52,927 nucleotides of DNA from Nocardioides alkalitolerans DSM 16699 (GCF_000426525.1 NZ_AUFN01000002.1:1-52927); one strand, 5' to 3'; counted from the first letter of the stretch, positions 16,687 through 25,240 are shown. The notes: a model not told the origin generated them from the sequence alone. Numbers and translations: made by a program.

Positions 16687-16754
16687 CGGTCAACACGCTT
16701 AGACGCGCGCTTCACGTCCTGGGTGGGTTGTCCGCGGCAGTCTGTGGCGAGGTG

Positions 16755-19415
16755 TCAGAGGTCGACGTACTTGTCGGTCACAGCGTCGCTGCCGAGGTTG
16801 TTGATGAGGCGGAGTCGGGGTGTCCGGTCGGGCGCGAAGACCCGATCGTTGATCGCGTCGCGCATCTTGGTGCGCATGACGGTGATGCTGGACGACTCCC
16901 AGGCGGCCGCAGTAGAGGCGAGCACGATTTCGTCGGCCTGCAGCACTGCTGCCCACTGCAGCCGCTTGTGGGCAGCTTGAGCGCGGCGTGGCGCCGTTCC
17001 TTCCAGGGAGTCGGATGTCTTGACTTCGGCGGTGATCAAGGTGCCGTCGACGAGTGCGACGAGGTCGACTTCGGCAACAGACTGCCGAGTTCCGAGTTGG
17101 TACAGGTTCAGCTCGGCGCAGTCGGTGTAGTTCTTCGGTTTTCTCGACAGATGGGCAGTCAACCAGGCTGGCGCGTGGCCATTGTTCTTGATGAGATCTC
17201 GCGCGACCTGGTGAAGGTCGTAGAACCAGGTGGGTTCGTTGGCAGGCTGACGCCACGTCTGGAGGGTGAGTTCGCTGTAGGAGCCACAGCGGCCGCACCG
17301 GTTGCGCTGGCCGAGGTCGTCCACGGGTACGAAGCTGAGGGTCTCGCAGGTGCGGCACTGCAACATCAGGCCGCGGCGGATCACGCCACGCGCGAGATGG
17401 ATGTCGAGTTCGATCCGGGTCTCACGCTCCCGTGCTGCGCGATCATTTTCGCTCTCGTCGTCGTTCGTTCGCGGCACCAGGATGTCTCGGATAGTTGAGA
17501 AGGGAAGGAAGCCGCCGACACCGGTGATGAAGACTCCGTCGCCTTCAGGATAGGCCGTCCGCGTGCTCTTGCCGGTGGGGACGAACGCCTTCGCCAGCGC
17601 GGTGAAGTTGTGTGCGAAGTCGGCGCTCATTGCTTGCCGGGAGCCCCACATCTGTTCCAGTAGGTGGGCTCGGCGCCCGGCGTCGGACCAGCCGGTGTCG
17701 TAGCCGGCCTGCCCCGCCATTGCGTCGCACCACGCCTGGAGGTTGAGCGATCGCGTTCGAGGCCGCGCGAGGCGCTGCTCGAGGGTGGCGCCGGCGGCGA
17801 TGAAGTCATAACGGCGGCTTTCGTAACTGACGCTGCGGTTACCCGACCGGATCCAGGTCTCGTACTTGGCGTCGGCGTGCGCAGCGAGTTGTTCGCCGTG
17901 AAGACCGCGTCCTAGGGGCATGGTTGACCCCTCGATGCGTAGGTCGACCTGCCAGATGACGTCAACGCCGTCGAGCTGAGTGTTGGTGGGTCGTAGCGGT
18001 GGTGGCGTTGTTGTGAATGTGGTGGCCTGGTCGTCTTCCAGGACGGGCAACGTCATTCTGGTCGAGTACTCATCGATCACGGCTAGGTGCAGCATCCCGC
18101 GGGCGGGGAACTGTGGGGACGTGTCGGTTAGCAATCGCCGTCGTGCGATGAGCTTGGTCCGGCGCTCCGTTGACGCCTCGTTGGGTACCTCGGAATGGCT
18201 CTCGCCTTCGCCGTCGTTGGCTGCGGTTTCCTCGCCCAGGATGAGGTCTGCGATCCCGTCCAGGAGCTGCTTGTCTGCGGATGCGGTTGTGATCACCGCG
18301 TGTCCTAGTCGGAGCAGTTGATCGCCCAGCAGTGAGAGGGCGGTAGCGCCGTGGCGGCCGGCCTCGGTGAGGTTTGGGGCCAGGGGAGACCAGTCACTGT
18401 GGATCCAGAGGGCCTTCCCGTAGAGCCGCTCATAGATCAGTGCCAAGGCGAAGTCGTCTGGGGTGTCGCCGACCACGATGGTCGTCCGTCGGCGCGCTGA
18501 GGCATCGCCCACGGACACAAGGCCAGGCGTGGATCGATCCCAGGCTTGCGGCAGAGTCTTGGTGTCGGCGCCCAGCTTGAGACCGCCATCGTGGTGGATC
18601 AAGTGAGCTGGCGGCCGTCGATTCGTGCCGAAGGCCTGACGTACGTGGAGGGAGTAGAACCATTCGGCCATTGCGAGAGCTTCGGTGGGCGAGAGTGCAT
18701 CGGGGGCAGGGTTTGGTCCATCGGTCTCATCGGGACTGGGAAGTTCGGGTTCGTCTACCGATCCCAGGAGGGCGGCCGTCCAAGAACCCCATGGGCCGCG
18801 GAGCCCCGGCGGCGCAGCTACACAGAGGCCGGGCACCTCTCCGACGCCTGCGACGGGGGACAAAGCCACGGTGGTGTCGAGCGACATGACCGATTCTTCG
18901 TGGTTGCTCCACGCCTGGTCCCAGCGCACCAGCGCCTCTCGGTCTTGCGCCGGTGGCGGAACGGTCTCGTCGAGGCGGCGATACACCTGGCAGGTGAGCG
19001 ACACGTGGTCGCGAGCCGCGTTTGTTCTCCGGTCGTGTGCGTCTGCTGTGGCCGGCCAGTCATCCAGTACGGCGGCGTCGAAGCTCTCTCCATCGGGGTC
19101 GCCGAACATGGCTCTTGCGGAGCGGTCAGCGGTGAAAAGTTCCCGCCAGTCGACTTGGTGCGGAACGACGTAGTCGGGGTCGTAGGCCGCCACGGCCCGT
19201 AAGACGTGATCGGACACGACGCCGTCAAGGTGGGGAACCAGGACGAACCCAGCGCCGCCCCACAACTGGTTTGCTTGCCATAGCGCCCGGCGCGCGAAGT
19301 AGTCCCAGTGTGGAGTCGAGGCAGGAAACACGATCGCAACCCGGGGGGCGCGCAGACTGAAGTACGTCTCGCTGTAGCTCGGGCGAGGTTGGCTGCTGTC
19401 GATCTCGTGCACCAA
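16755..19415 (-). CDS. Large unknown protein with zinc ribbon and PD-(D/E)XK-like nuclease region
   Basis: 886 aa with no family I recognise. The N-terminal 150 residues look like an alpha/beta domain (VAIVFPASTPHWDYFARRAL, then GGAGFVLVPHLDGVV). The middle (about 300-400) has a second alpha/beta region (TIVVGDTPDDFALALIYERLYG). A zinc ribbon is formed by C687-X2-C690 and C707-X2-C710. The C-terminal 120 residues contain EVDLVAL (D784) and ITAEVKT (E797-X-K799), the D...EXK pattern of PD-(D/E)XK nucleases. It is a single gene, well separated from its neighbours, in an accessory region with defence genes. A role as a stand-alone defence nuclease is inference. Confidence 0.7.
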   Translation of the reverse strand: MVHEIDSSQPRPSYSETYFSLRAPRVAIVFPASTPHWDYFARRALWQANQLWGGAGFVLVPHLDGVVSDHVLRAVAAYDPDYVVPHQVDWRELFTADRSARAMFGDPDGESFDAAVLDDWPATADAHDRRTNAARDHVSLTCQVYRRLDETVPPPAQDREALVRWDQAWSNHEESVMSLDTTVALSPVAGVGEVPGLCVAAPPGLRGPWGSWTAALLGSVDEPELPSPDETDGPNPAPDALSPTEALAMAEWFYSLHVRQAFGTNRRPPAHLIHHDGGLKLGADTKTLPQAWDRSTPGLVSVGDASARRRTTIVVGDTPDDFALALIYERLYGKALWIHSDWSPLAPNLTEAGRHGATALSLLGDQLLRLGHAVITTASADKQLLDGIADLILGEETAANDGEGESHSEVPNEASTERRTKLIARRRLLTDTSPQFPARGMLHLAVIDEYSTRMTLPVLEDDQATTFTTTPPPLRPTNTQLDGVDVIWQVDLRIEGSTMPLGRGLHGEQLAAHADAKYETWIRSGNRSVSYESRRYDFIAAGATLEQRLARPRTRSLNLQAWCDAMAGQAGYDTGWSDAGRRAHLLEQMWGSRQAMSADFAHNFTALAKAFVPTGKSTRTAYPEGDGVFITGVGGFLPFSTIRDILVPRTNDDESENDRAARERETRIELDIHLARGVIRRGLMLQCRTCETLSFVPVDDLGQRNRCGRCGSYSELTLQTWRQPANEPTWFYDLHQVARDLIKNNGHAPAWLTAHLSRKPKNYTDCAELNLYQLGTRQSVAEVDLVALVDGTLITAEVKTSDSLEGTAPRRAQAAHKRLQWAAVLQADEIVLASTAAAWESSSITVMRTKMRDAINDRVFAPDRTPRLRLINNLGSDAVTDKYVDL

Positions 19416-19573
19416 CGGAGCGTATTGCCTACCCGCGGGGCGCGCCCCACAAAGTACGAGTACGAGTCAGCGATCGGGTACTGGCGGCGCCGTCTCGTGT
19501 GATGAGTCTTGAACGTCCCCACTCTTGCCCCGCCCCCGATAGATGCCGCGTCTCTGCGCTCGACGGTTTCTGT

Positions 19574-19620
19574 GAAGGGTGCGGCGGAGCCGCATCACGG
19601 AGTGACGCGTAGCGCCCTTC
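19574..19620. terminator. Nested hairpin between the mobilisation block and the 886-aa gene
   Basis: TGCGGC/GCCGCA (19580-19585 and 19589-19594, 3-nt loop), with an outer GAAGGG/CCCTTC pairing (19574-19579 and 19615-19620). It lies downstream of the minus-strand gene at 19687 and probably ends its transcript. The rest of 19416-19686 holds nothing identifiable. Confidence 0.4.
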
Positions 19621-19686
19621 GCGGGGGCCGGCGAGGGTGAAACGATCCGGCGTCGGGGAGGGGCCCACGGACCTGGAGCGCGTTGC

Positions 19687-20088
19687 CTAGTTGTTGGCGT
19701 GTTCGGTGGGCTGCGTGTCGGTGTCGGTGCCGTGATCCTGAGTTGCCGGCGCGGCGTCGGAGGTGTCGGTGTTGGTGCCGCTGCTGATGGCGCGGGTGCG
19801 TCGTGTGCGGCGCTTCTTGTCGGGCTCGGCGAAGCCGATCTCTCGGAGTTCCTTCTCGGTCCATCCGGCCTTGAGCGCGGCACGGTACGTCTGGGCGTCC
19901 TCGCGCTCTGCGGTGCTGATGCGTTCGGCGATCTTGGCCTGGAGCTCGGCCAGTTCGCGGTCCGTCTCTGCGCGGACGTCGATGACGTTCTGTCGTGCGG
20001 TGGCGACGTCGCGCACAGCAGTGATTCGGTCGTCCTGGAGGCGTCTGGCGCGCTCGACGGCTTCCTCGACGCTGAGTGTGTTCGACAT
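19687..20088 (-). CDS. Coiled-coil mobilisation-associated protein
   Basis: 133 aa. Residues 5-70 are a continuous charged coiled coil (VEEAVERARRLQDDRITAVRDVATARQNV), followed by a short domain (YRAALKAGWTEKELREIGF) and a basic patch KKRRTRRTR. It ends in a disordered tail rich in Thr-Asp repeats, encoded by GTGTCG-type simple repeats. It diverges from mobC across the oriT candidate. The layout suggests a relaxosome accessory or transfer protein; no named family recognised. Confidence 0.65.
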   Translation of the reverse strand: MSNTLSVEEAVERARRLQDDRITAVRDVATARQNVIDVRAETDRELAELQAKIAERISTAEREDAQTYRAALKAGWTEKELREIGFAEPDKKRRTRRTRAISSGTNTDTSDAAPATQDHGTDTDTQPTEHANN

Positions 20089-20251
20089 GCGCTCAGCCTA
20101 GGCGAGTGGTCGGTGTGGTCGGAAGGCCGAGACGCTTGGTTGTGTCGTGCCGCTGCGCTGCCGGCGCTGCGCACTGGTCGCGTCCCGCGACCTCTACCGG
20201 CTGCCGCCGCTAGGAACTGCCAATCGTGCCCCGGACGGAGCAAGCTATAGG

Positions 20252-20290
20252 ATCAGCACGGCTGATTGGTTGCGACTGCGCCTAGCGTCC
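20252..20290 (+). other. Candidate origin of transfer (oriT)
   Basis: A perfect 6-bp inverted repeat with 3-nt spacer (ATCAGC 20252-20257, GCTGAT 20261-20266) is followed by GGTTGCGACTGCGCCTAG (about 20268-20285). That segment loosely resembles the GGTAAGTGCGCCCT nick region of IncQ-type MOBP origins. It sits in the 269-bp divergent gap directly upstream of mobC and the relaxase, the usual place for oriT. A -10-like TATAGG (20246-20251) abuts it. Short G/C-run hairpins follow at about 20290-20335. Confidence 0.4.
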
Positions 20291-20357
20291 CCCAGACTGG
20301 GGTCTCAGTCCCCACAGGGGGTGGGGTCGCTGCGCTGGGCTGAGGAGGAGACAGGCT

Positions 20358-20804
20358 GTGTCTGTCTGGGGTGGGAACGACCCGGGCGAGGGTGCCGACA
20401 GCTCCGCTGGTCGGCCTGCCCGGTCCCCGCGCCGGCGTCGTCGCGTGGTGGGTGGTCGTCAGCACCGCCACGAGGTGAAGGTGACTCCCGAGGAGGAGGG
20501 CCAGCTGCTCGCGCTGGCCCTGCGCTACGGGGTGAGCATCCCGAAGTTGCTAGTGGAGTCGGCGCTGGCCGGTGGGGCCGCGAACGCGGCGACGCACTCG
20601 CTGGTGCGTGATGACGTCCTGGCCGAGCTGTTCCGGCTTCACCGGGTCCTTGCTGGTCTGGCCACGAACGTCAACCAGATGGCCAAGGCGACCAACGCGA
20701 CCGGTGAGGTCCAGGCCGAGATGAGCGTGACGCTGGAGGCGGTCCGCCGTCTCGCGTTCCGCATCGACGACGCGGTCGATGCCCTCAGCGAAGGCCCACG
20801 ATGA
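20358..20804 (+). CDS. mobC: MobC-like relaxosome accessory protein
   Basis: 148 aa from a GTG behind TGAGGAGGAGA. A basic N-terminus (residues 20-40) precedes a ribbon-helix-helix-like segment: HEVKVTPEEEGQLLALALRYGVSIPKLLVESAL. The second half has the PF05713-type signature RVLAGLATNVNQMAKATNATGE. MobC proteins bind oriT and help the relaxase melt the nick site. The gene lies just downstream of the oriT candidate and is coupled, through a 30-codon reading frame, to the relaxase. Confident family call. Confidence 0.88.
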   Translation: MSVWGGNDPGEGADSSAGRPARSPRRRRRVVGGRQHRHEVKVTPEEEGQLLALALRYGVSIPKLLVESALAGGAANAATHSLVRDDVLAELFRLHRVLAGLATNVNQMAKATNATGEVQAEMSVTLEAVRRLAFRIDDAVDALSEGPR

Positions 20805-20894
20805 GCAGCGTCATGACCGGTGTCCGAGCCCGTGTTGTGGCCGGTGTTGTGGTCGGTGTCCGGGCTGGCGTTGGGGCGGGTGTTGTCCGGTGAT
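20802..20894 (+). CDS. Mini reading frame coupling mobC to the relaxase gene
   Basis: 30 codons, beginning at an ATG that overlaps the mobC stop (ATGA) and ending at a TGA that overlaps the relaxase ATG (TGATG). The product would be low-complexity and hydrophobic (MSSVMTGVRARVVAGVVVGV...), encoded by imperfect GTGTCGG/GTTGTGG repeats. It is either a true micropeptide or a translated linker that keeps ribosomes moving from mobC into the relaxase gene. The overlaps at both ends are seen directly; expression is inference. Confidence 0.4.
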
Positions 20895-22701
20895 GCCGAA
20901 CGTCACCAAGGGCGACCGGATGGCCGGTCTGCTGGTGTACCTGACCGGCCCGGGCAGGTCGAACGAGCACACCGAACCGCACCTCGTCGCGGGCGACGAG
21001 GCATTGATGATGTGGCACGACGACGACTCGTTGGGACGCGACTCGGCGTTGGCGATCGCGCGTCACCTCGAGCGCCCACGCAAGGCGTTCGGCGTCGACG
21101 TCGCCGGCGGCCACGTGTGGCACTGCTCGCTGTCGCTAGCGGCCCGTGAGGGCCAGCTGAGCGACGAGACCTGGGGCGCGATCGCGTCGGACTTCGTGCG
21201 CGCGATGGGCTTCGACGACAACGAAGGCACCAAGGCCGCGTGCCGGTGGGTCGCGGTGCACCACGGGTTGTCGACCAACGACAACGACCACATCCACATC
21301 GCGGTCAACCTGGTGCGCGAGGACGGCACCAAGGCCACCACCCACAAGGACTACTCGCGCGTGCAGGCGGCCTCGCGCGCGCTCGAGATCAAGTACGACC
21401 TGGAGACGTTGGAGTCGGTGCAGGCCGAGCGCGCCACGCGCGGCTACGACCCGGCCGAGCGAGAGGCCCAGGCACGCTCACGTGCGCGCGCCCGCTACGA
21501 CCGTGAGCACGCCGGCGACACGGCCGCTGGGACGACTGGCGAGCAGACGGGCGGTCCTCGCTGGGAGGACCTCACCGGCGACGCCCGGGCCGCGCTCGTG
21601 GCGGCCGAGATGCGCACGGACGAGCCGCGGTTCCTACTCGCGTTGAAGGTCCGTGGGTCGGCGTCGGCGAGCCGTTCCGAGGGCGAGTTCGTGCGCCGGA
21701 TCCGACGCGACGGCCTGCTGGTACAGGCCCGGTTCGCGCACGGCCGCACCGACGTGGTGACGGGCTACTCGGTGGCCGAGCGTCCCCAGTACGGGGAGCG
21801 TCCGATCTGGTACGGCGGTGGCCACCTGGGCCGCGACCTGACGCTGCCGCGGCTGCGCGACGGGTGGGAGGACACCCCCACCGGTGCGAGCGAGGCCGCG
21901 GCCGAGTGGGCCGCTGCGAAGCGTGGTCGACGTGTGGTCGCGCCGGGCCGCGAGAACGTCGAGCCGACGCCGGCGCAGTGGGCCGCGCAGGCCGAGCGCG
22001 TCGAGCAGCTGGTCGAGCGGTTGCGTGCCGTGCCGGTCACCGACCGCGACACCTGGGCGACGGTGGCGCGTCAGAGCGCGGGCGCGCTCGCGGCGTGGTC
22101 CAACGCGACCGAGGCGGTGCCCGGTGAGCTCGCCGCGGCGTCCGAGGTGCTGTCTAGGTCCGCGCAGACCTACCGTCGCACGGTGCGCCCCCAGAAGGCC
22201 GGCACGGTGGCTCTCTCGGGGGCGGCGATGTTGTTCGCCAGCGTCGCGCACGGCGGCCGTGGACCGGTCGCGCAGGCGGTGATGGTGCGGCAGATGATCC
22301 GCCTGACCTCCGGGGTGATGGCGGCCGCTCGAGCGGCGCAGGACCACCGCCAGGCCGACGTCGAGCTCGCAGCGGCGCGTGCGTCCCTGGTGGCCGTCCA
22401 CGATCGCCTGTCGGACGCCACGGTGGCAGCACGACCGCTCGAGCCGCTCCACCCGGAGCGCAGGCACGATCAACAGCCCGGGCGGCGGGATCGTCACGAC
22501 GATCGGGCGGTCCGTCGCGCGGCTGCGTTGGAGGCGGTCGACCCGCAGGTGCGGGCGATGTTCGAGGTGGTCAACGCCAGCCAGGCCAGGCCGGCAACGG
22601 AAGCCAGCACGGCTCCGCCGGTCGGGCCTGCGGCGGCGACGTCGCGTCGATCCGGCGGCCCCGGGCGGGACGCCCGCGAGCATGGGGAGGTCGAACGGTG
22701 A
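20893..22701 (+). CDS. mobA: MOBP-type relaxase
   Basis: 602 aa starting MPNVTKGDRMAGLLVYLTGPG; the ATG overlaps the end of the preceding mini frame. The metal-binding three-histidine motif is H124...H133-X-H135 in HHGLSTNDNDHIHIAVNLV, and the catalytic tyrosine is probably Y16. This is the PF03432 relaxase fold: it would nick oriT, stay bound to the 5' end and pilot the strand into the channel. The C-terminal 350 residues are helical, arginine-rich and disordered toward the end. They carry SQARPATEA at about 564-572, a motif shared with the next gene product. Likely the only relaxase here. Confidence 0.9.
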   Translation: MPNVTKGDRMAGLLVYLTGPGRSNEHTEPHLVAGDEALMMWHDDDSLGRDSALAIARHLERPRKAFGVDVAGGHVWHCSLSLAAREGQLSDETWGAIASDFVRAMGFDDNEGTKAACRWVAVHHGLSTNDNDHIHIAVNLVREDGTKATTHKDYSRVQAASRALEIKYDLETLESVQAERATRGYDPAEREAQARSRARARYDREHAGDTAAGTTGEQTGGPRWEDLTGDARAALVAAEMRTDEPRFLLALKVRGSASASRSEGEFVRRIRRDGLLVQARFAHGRTDVVTGYSVAERPQYGERPIWYGGGHLGRDLTLPRLRDGWEDTPTGASEAAAEWAAAKRGRRVVAPGRENVEPTPAQWAAQAERVEQLVERLRAVPVTDRDTWATVARQSAGALAAWSNATEAVPGELAAASEVLSRSAQTYRRTVRPQKAGTVALSGAAMLFASVAHGGRGPVAQAVMVRQMIRLTSGVMAAARAAQDHRQADVELAAARASLVAVHDRLSDATVAARPLEPLHPERRHDQQPGRRDRHDDRAVRRAAALEAVDPQVRAMFEVVNASQARPATEASTAPPVGPAAATSRRSGGPGRDAREHGEVER

Positions 22702-22824
22702 GGTGAGGTTGCCCCTGCTGGGACGGGGACAACCTGGTAGCAGCGTGGGCCGCCCGATGATCGCCCGGCGGTCGTGTTGCAGCTCGAAGCAGCTCGGGAT
22801 GAATCGAGAGGACGGGGATTGGTC

Positions 22825-23772
22825 ATGGACAACACCGCAGGTAGCGGAGACGGCGTCGACGAGGCGATGGAGGGGCTGGTGCGGGTCGCCATGACTGCGG
22901 CCCTGCAGGTGGCGCAGCAGGTCGCCCGCGCCCGGGAGAACGCGCTACGGCGCGCGCAGGCGCAGTCCGCGCAAGAGGCCCGCGAGGTCCGCGCGCGCTA
23001 CGAGGCCGAGCGCCGCGTGACGGGCTTCCAGCTCGCCGCGGTGACCCGACCGGAGTGGTGGGACAAGGCCACCCCCGAGATGATCGGATCGGCCTACCGG
23101 ACGGCCTACGCCTGGTCGGCCGACGACCTCAACGCCGACTGGGTGAAGCGTCGCATCGAGACCGAGGTCAAGGACCGATTCGGTGTCGAGCTCGACGCTG
23201 CCGGCGGCGCCGGAGCGCTCGACCCCCAGGTGCTCTCCGCCGCGGTCCGAGCCCATGAGCAGCTCGCCGAGGAGGGCCGGATCCGGGCTGAGGCCGCGCG
23301 CGTCGGCGCCGCCGCCCAGGGCGTCGAGGCGCAGACACTGATGGCCACCGCCACGCTCGACGAGCAGCGCGCCGACCAGCAGACCGACCAGCAGAGCGAG
23401 CAGCAGGCCGAGCAGGCCCGGTCGGCCGCGCTCTACGAGCCCGATCCCGACGAGCGGGCCGCGGCCCTTGAGCAGGTCGCCGCGGCGTCCGCGGCGAACG
23501 AGCGAGCAGTGCTGGCCCGCGTCGCGGGCGTGGCCGCCTACGACAGTCGTGAGCGACGTGCCGAGACCGCGGCCCAGCTCGAGGCGAAGGGCATCGCCCC
23601 CGACGTGGTGGCTGCCCGGATGCTCGCCGACGTCAGCCAGGCCAAACCGGCCACCGAGGCCGTCACCGCGGCCGTCACTGACAAGGCCCTGGAGACGTCG
23701 CAGACATCTCGACGGGCGCTAGGCCTCCAAGTCACCCAACGGGGCCGTGACGGCGGTGAGCGCGGCCGCTGA
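22825..23772 (+). CDS. Mobilisation-operon protein, putative T4SS substrate or relaxosome accessory
   Basis: 315 aa from ATG 22825 (GAGAGGACGGGG upstream). A helical N-terminus (residues 15-75) precedes a globular block WWDKATPEMIGSAYRTAYAW (about 90-110) and a long, Ala/Glu/Arg-rich coiled-coil body with a QQTDQQSEQQAEQ run. Near the C-terminus, APDVVAARMLADVSQAKPATEA (about 258-279) ends in the same SQA(K/R)PATEA motif found in the relaxase tail. It lies 120 bp after the relaxase gene on the same strand. I recognise this as a type seen in actinobacterial mobile elements without a formal name. A hairpin follows at 23801-23817. Confidence 0.65.
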   Translation: MDNTAGSGDGVDEAMEGLVRVAMTAALQVAQQVARARENALRRAQAQSAQEAREVRARYEAERRVTGFQLAAVTRPEWWDKATPEMIGSAYRTAYAWSADDLNADWVKRRIETEVKDRFGVELDAAGGAGALDPQVLSAAVRAHEQLAEEGRIRAEAARVGAAAQGVEAQTLMATATLDEQRADQQTDQQSEQQAEQARSAALYEPDPDERAAALEQVAAASAANERAVLARVAGVAAYDSRERRAETAAQLEAKGIAPDVVAARMLADVSQAKPATEAVTAAVTDKALETSQTSRRALGLQVTQRGRDGGERGR

Positions 23773-23800
23773 GAAGTTCCACTTAGCCGGCCGCGTACCA

Positions 23801-23817
23801 ACCCGCAACCTGCGGGT
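23801..23817 (+). terminator. Hairpin ending the mobilisation operon
   Basis: Perfect 7-bp stem ACCCGCA/TGCGGGT with a 3-nt loop, 28 bp after the stop and between convergent genes. Confidence 0.5.
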
Positions 23818-23876
23818 GGTCCCAGAGTGAGAAACAAGTCGGAGCTCGGCCCATGGAGCGGGTGTGTGTCCCAAGG

Positions 23877-25100
23877 TCACGCGATCGCGAGGCGAGCGGT
23901 CTCAAGCAGGCCGAGCATAACACGGCTGGTGGCCTCGTACTCGCTGGGGTCGACTCCCACGCGCAGACCGAGGTTGTCTGCAGCGAGGCGAACGGTTCGC
24001 GCGACCGCCGCGGCTTCGCTCGCTCGCCGCTCCAGGTGGTGCAGTCTCCATCCGCGGGCGCCGATGCCGTCAAGAGCCTCGAGGTCGTTGATCCGGCTCC
24101 GGACCGCGTGCTGACGGCGTCGATCGCCGAAGCTGCTCTCGACCCCCCGTGGGCAGCAACCCGGATCGAGGCATGCGAGGTCGGCTCGCAACTTCTTGAG
24201 TGCGCCCAAGTCACGAGCGGCGTTGAGCGAGATTGAGCGGCCCAGAACATCGATGTACGCGCCGGTGTACCGAGGGCCGTCGCCGTCGTTCCCGGGCGCG
24301 CGGTTACGACGCTCGCCCGTCACGTCGTAGCGCTCGCTCGCGCACATTCCGACCTCGTACCCGGCGGCACCGAGGGCAACCGCGAGCGGGCCACTCTGCC
24401 CCGCGTGCCACGCGATGAACTTGCCCTCCCGAGCTGCGCGGCGCCAGATCCGACTGTTCTTGTGCAGCGACGCCTCGGTGATCTTGGACGATCCAGAGAG
24501 GCCGAGAGCGAACGGTCCAGTCGCGACGGCGGCGGCGCCGGAGATCACGCGGCCGGAGTAGTTGCTCCACTTGTCGCCGTCGAGTCCTGCCCGGTGACGC
24601 GCGATGCTGACGACGGGAAACACGTCGTAGTTGAGTCGCAGGTCCTCGCGGACGTAGTGATGCGTCTCTTGCATCAGGGCGCACGCAAGCTCGATCTCGA
24701 GGTCGCTGAACCTCTCCAGGTGGAGGTAGGGCGGGATGATCGCCGTGGCTCCATGGTCCAGCTCGAACTCCACGATGTTCTCGATGAGAGCGCGTCGCCC
24801 AGTTGAACTCCGGAGCTCGTCCAGGGTGACCGCGCGGGAGTGCGCGAACGGCAACTTGGCCCACGAGTCGTCCGCGCCCTGTGTGGAGAACAGAAGGTTG
24901 GTCTGCGGGTCGACAAGCATCTGCACGGCCGCGGCCGTCGTTGCCTCGGCGAACGCTGTCGTGCGCACGACAGCTGTGGCGTCCACCACGACACGTCTGA
25001 TGTACCTCGCGCGGCGTGGCCCGAGAGCACTGGGAGCCGTCAGCAGCTCCTCGATGACACGGTGATCGTTGTGACGCCCCCGCAGTACAAGTTCGCTCAT
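23877..25100 (-). CDS. TIM-barrel-like protein, possibly tRNA-guanine-transglycosylase related
   Basis: 407 aa. Alternating strand/helix pattern with LVDPQTNLLF, TAIIPPYLHLE, VFPVVSIAR, KFIAWHAGQSGPLAVALGAAGYEVG and YTGAYIDVLG suggests a TIM barrel. Near the C-terminus, CLDPGCCPRG (about 319-328) and a later LHHLERRASEA (about 360-370) resemble the Cys-cluster-then-His zinc site of TGT enzymes. I cannot confirm this by eye and the spacing differs. TGT relatives on mobile DNA (DpdA) insert 7-deazaguanine bases into DNA. No deazaguanine synthesis genes are nearby. It diverges from the Xre-RES operon and might share its control region. Confidence 0.5.
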   Translation of the reverse strand: MSELVLRGRHNDHRVIEELLTAPSALGPRRARYIRRVVVDATAVVRTTAFAEATTAAAVQMLVDPQTNLLFSTQGADDSWAKLPFAHSRAVTLDELRSSTGRRALIENIVEFELDHGATAIIPPYLHLERFSDLEIELACALMQETHHYVREDLRLNYDVFPVVSIARHRAGLDGDKWSNYSGRVISGAAAVATGPFALGLSGSSKITEASLHKNSRIWRRAAREGKFIAWHAGQSGPLAVALGAAGYEVGMCASERYDVTGERRNRAPGNDGDGPRYTGAYIDVLGRSISLNAARDLGALKKLRADLACLDPGCCPRGVESSFGDRRRQHAVRSRINDLEALDGIGARGWRLHHLERRASEAAAVARTVRLAADNLGLRVGVDPSEYEATSRVMLGLLETARLAIA

Positions 25101-25134
25101 CGGGCCCTCCTTGAGTCCTGAGCTCGTCGCCGGG

Positions 25135-25240
25135 CACGAACTCTAGCACGAACTCTTGATGGTGTTCGCGGCGAATTTCGTACCGCACTTCGGTATGCAC
25201 TTCTGGCGTGGTTGACCTAGGCTGCTGTCCTAGCGCCCTG
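25135..25240. promoter_or_regulatory. Divergent control region of the Xre-RES operon and the 407-aa gene
   Basis: CACGAACTCT is duplicated at 25135-25144 and 25147-25156 (12-bp period, about one helical turn). An inverted repeat TACCG/CGGTA lies near 25181-25195, and TTGACC near 25212 may be a -35. This fits an autoregulated toxin-antitoxin promoter. The exact transcription start is not clear. Confidence 0.45.

Noticed and set aside
20779..20892. Longer relaxase start upstream of 20893
   Set aside because: It would overlap mobC and the mini frame; the family N-terminus begins MPNVTKGDRM at 20893.
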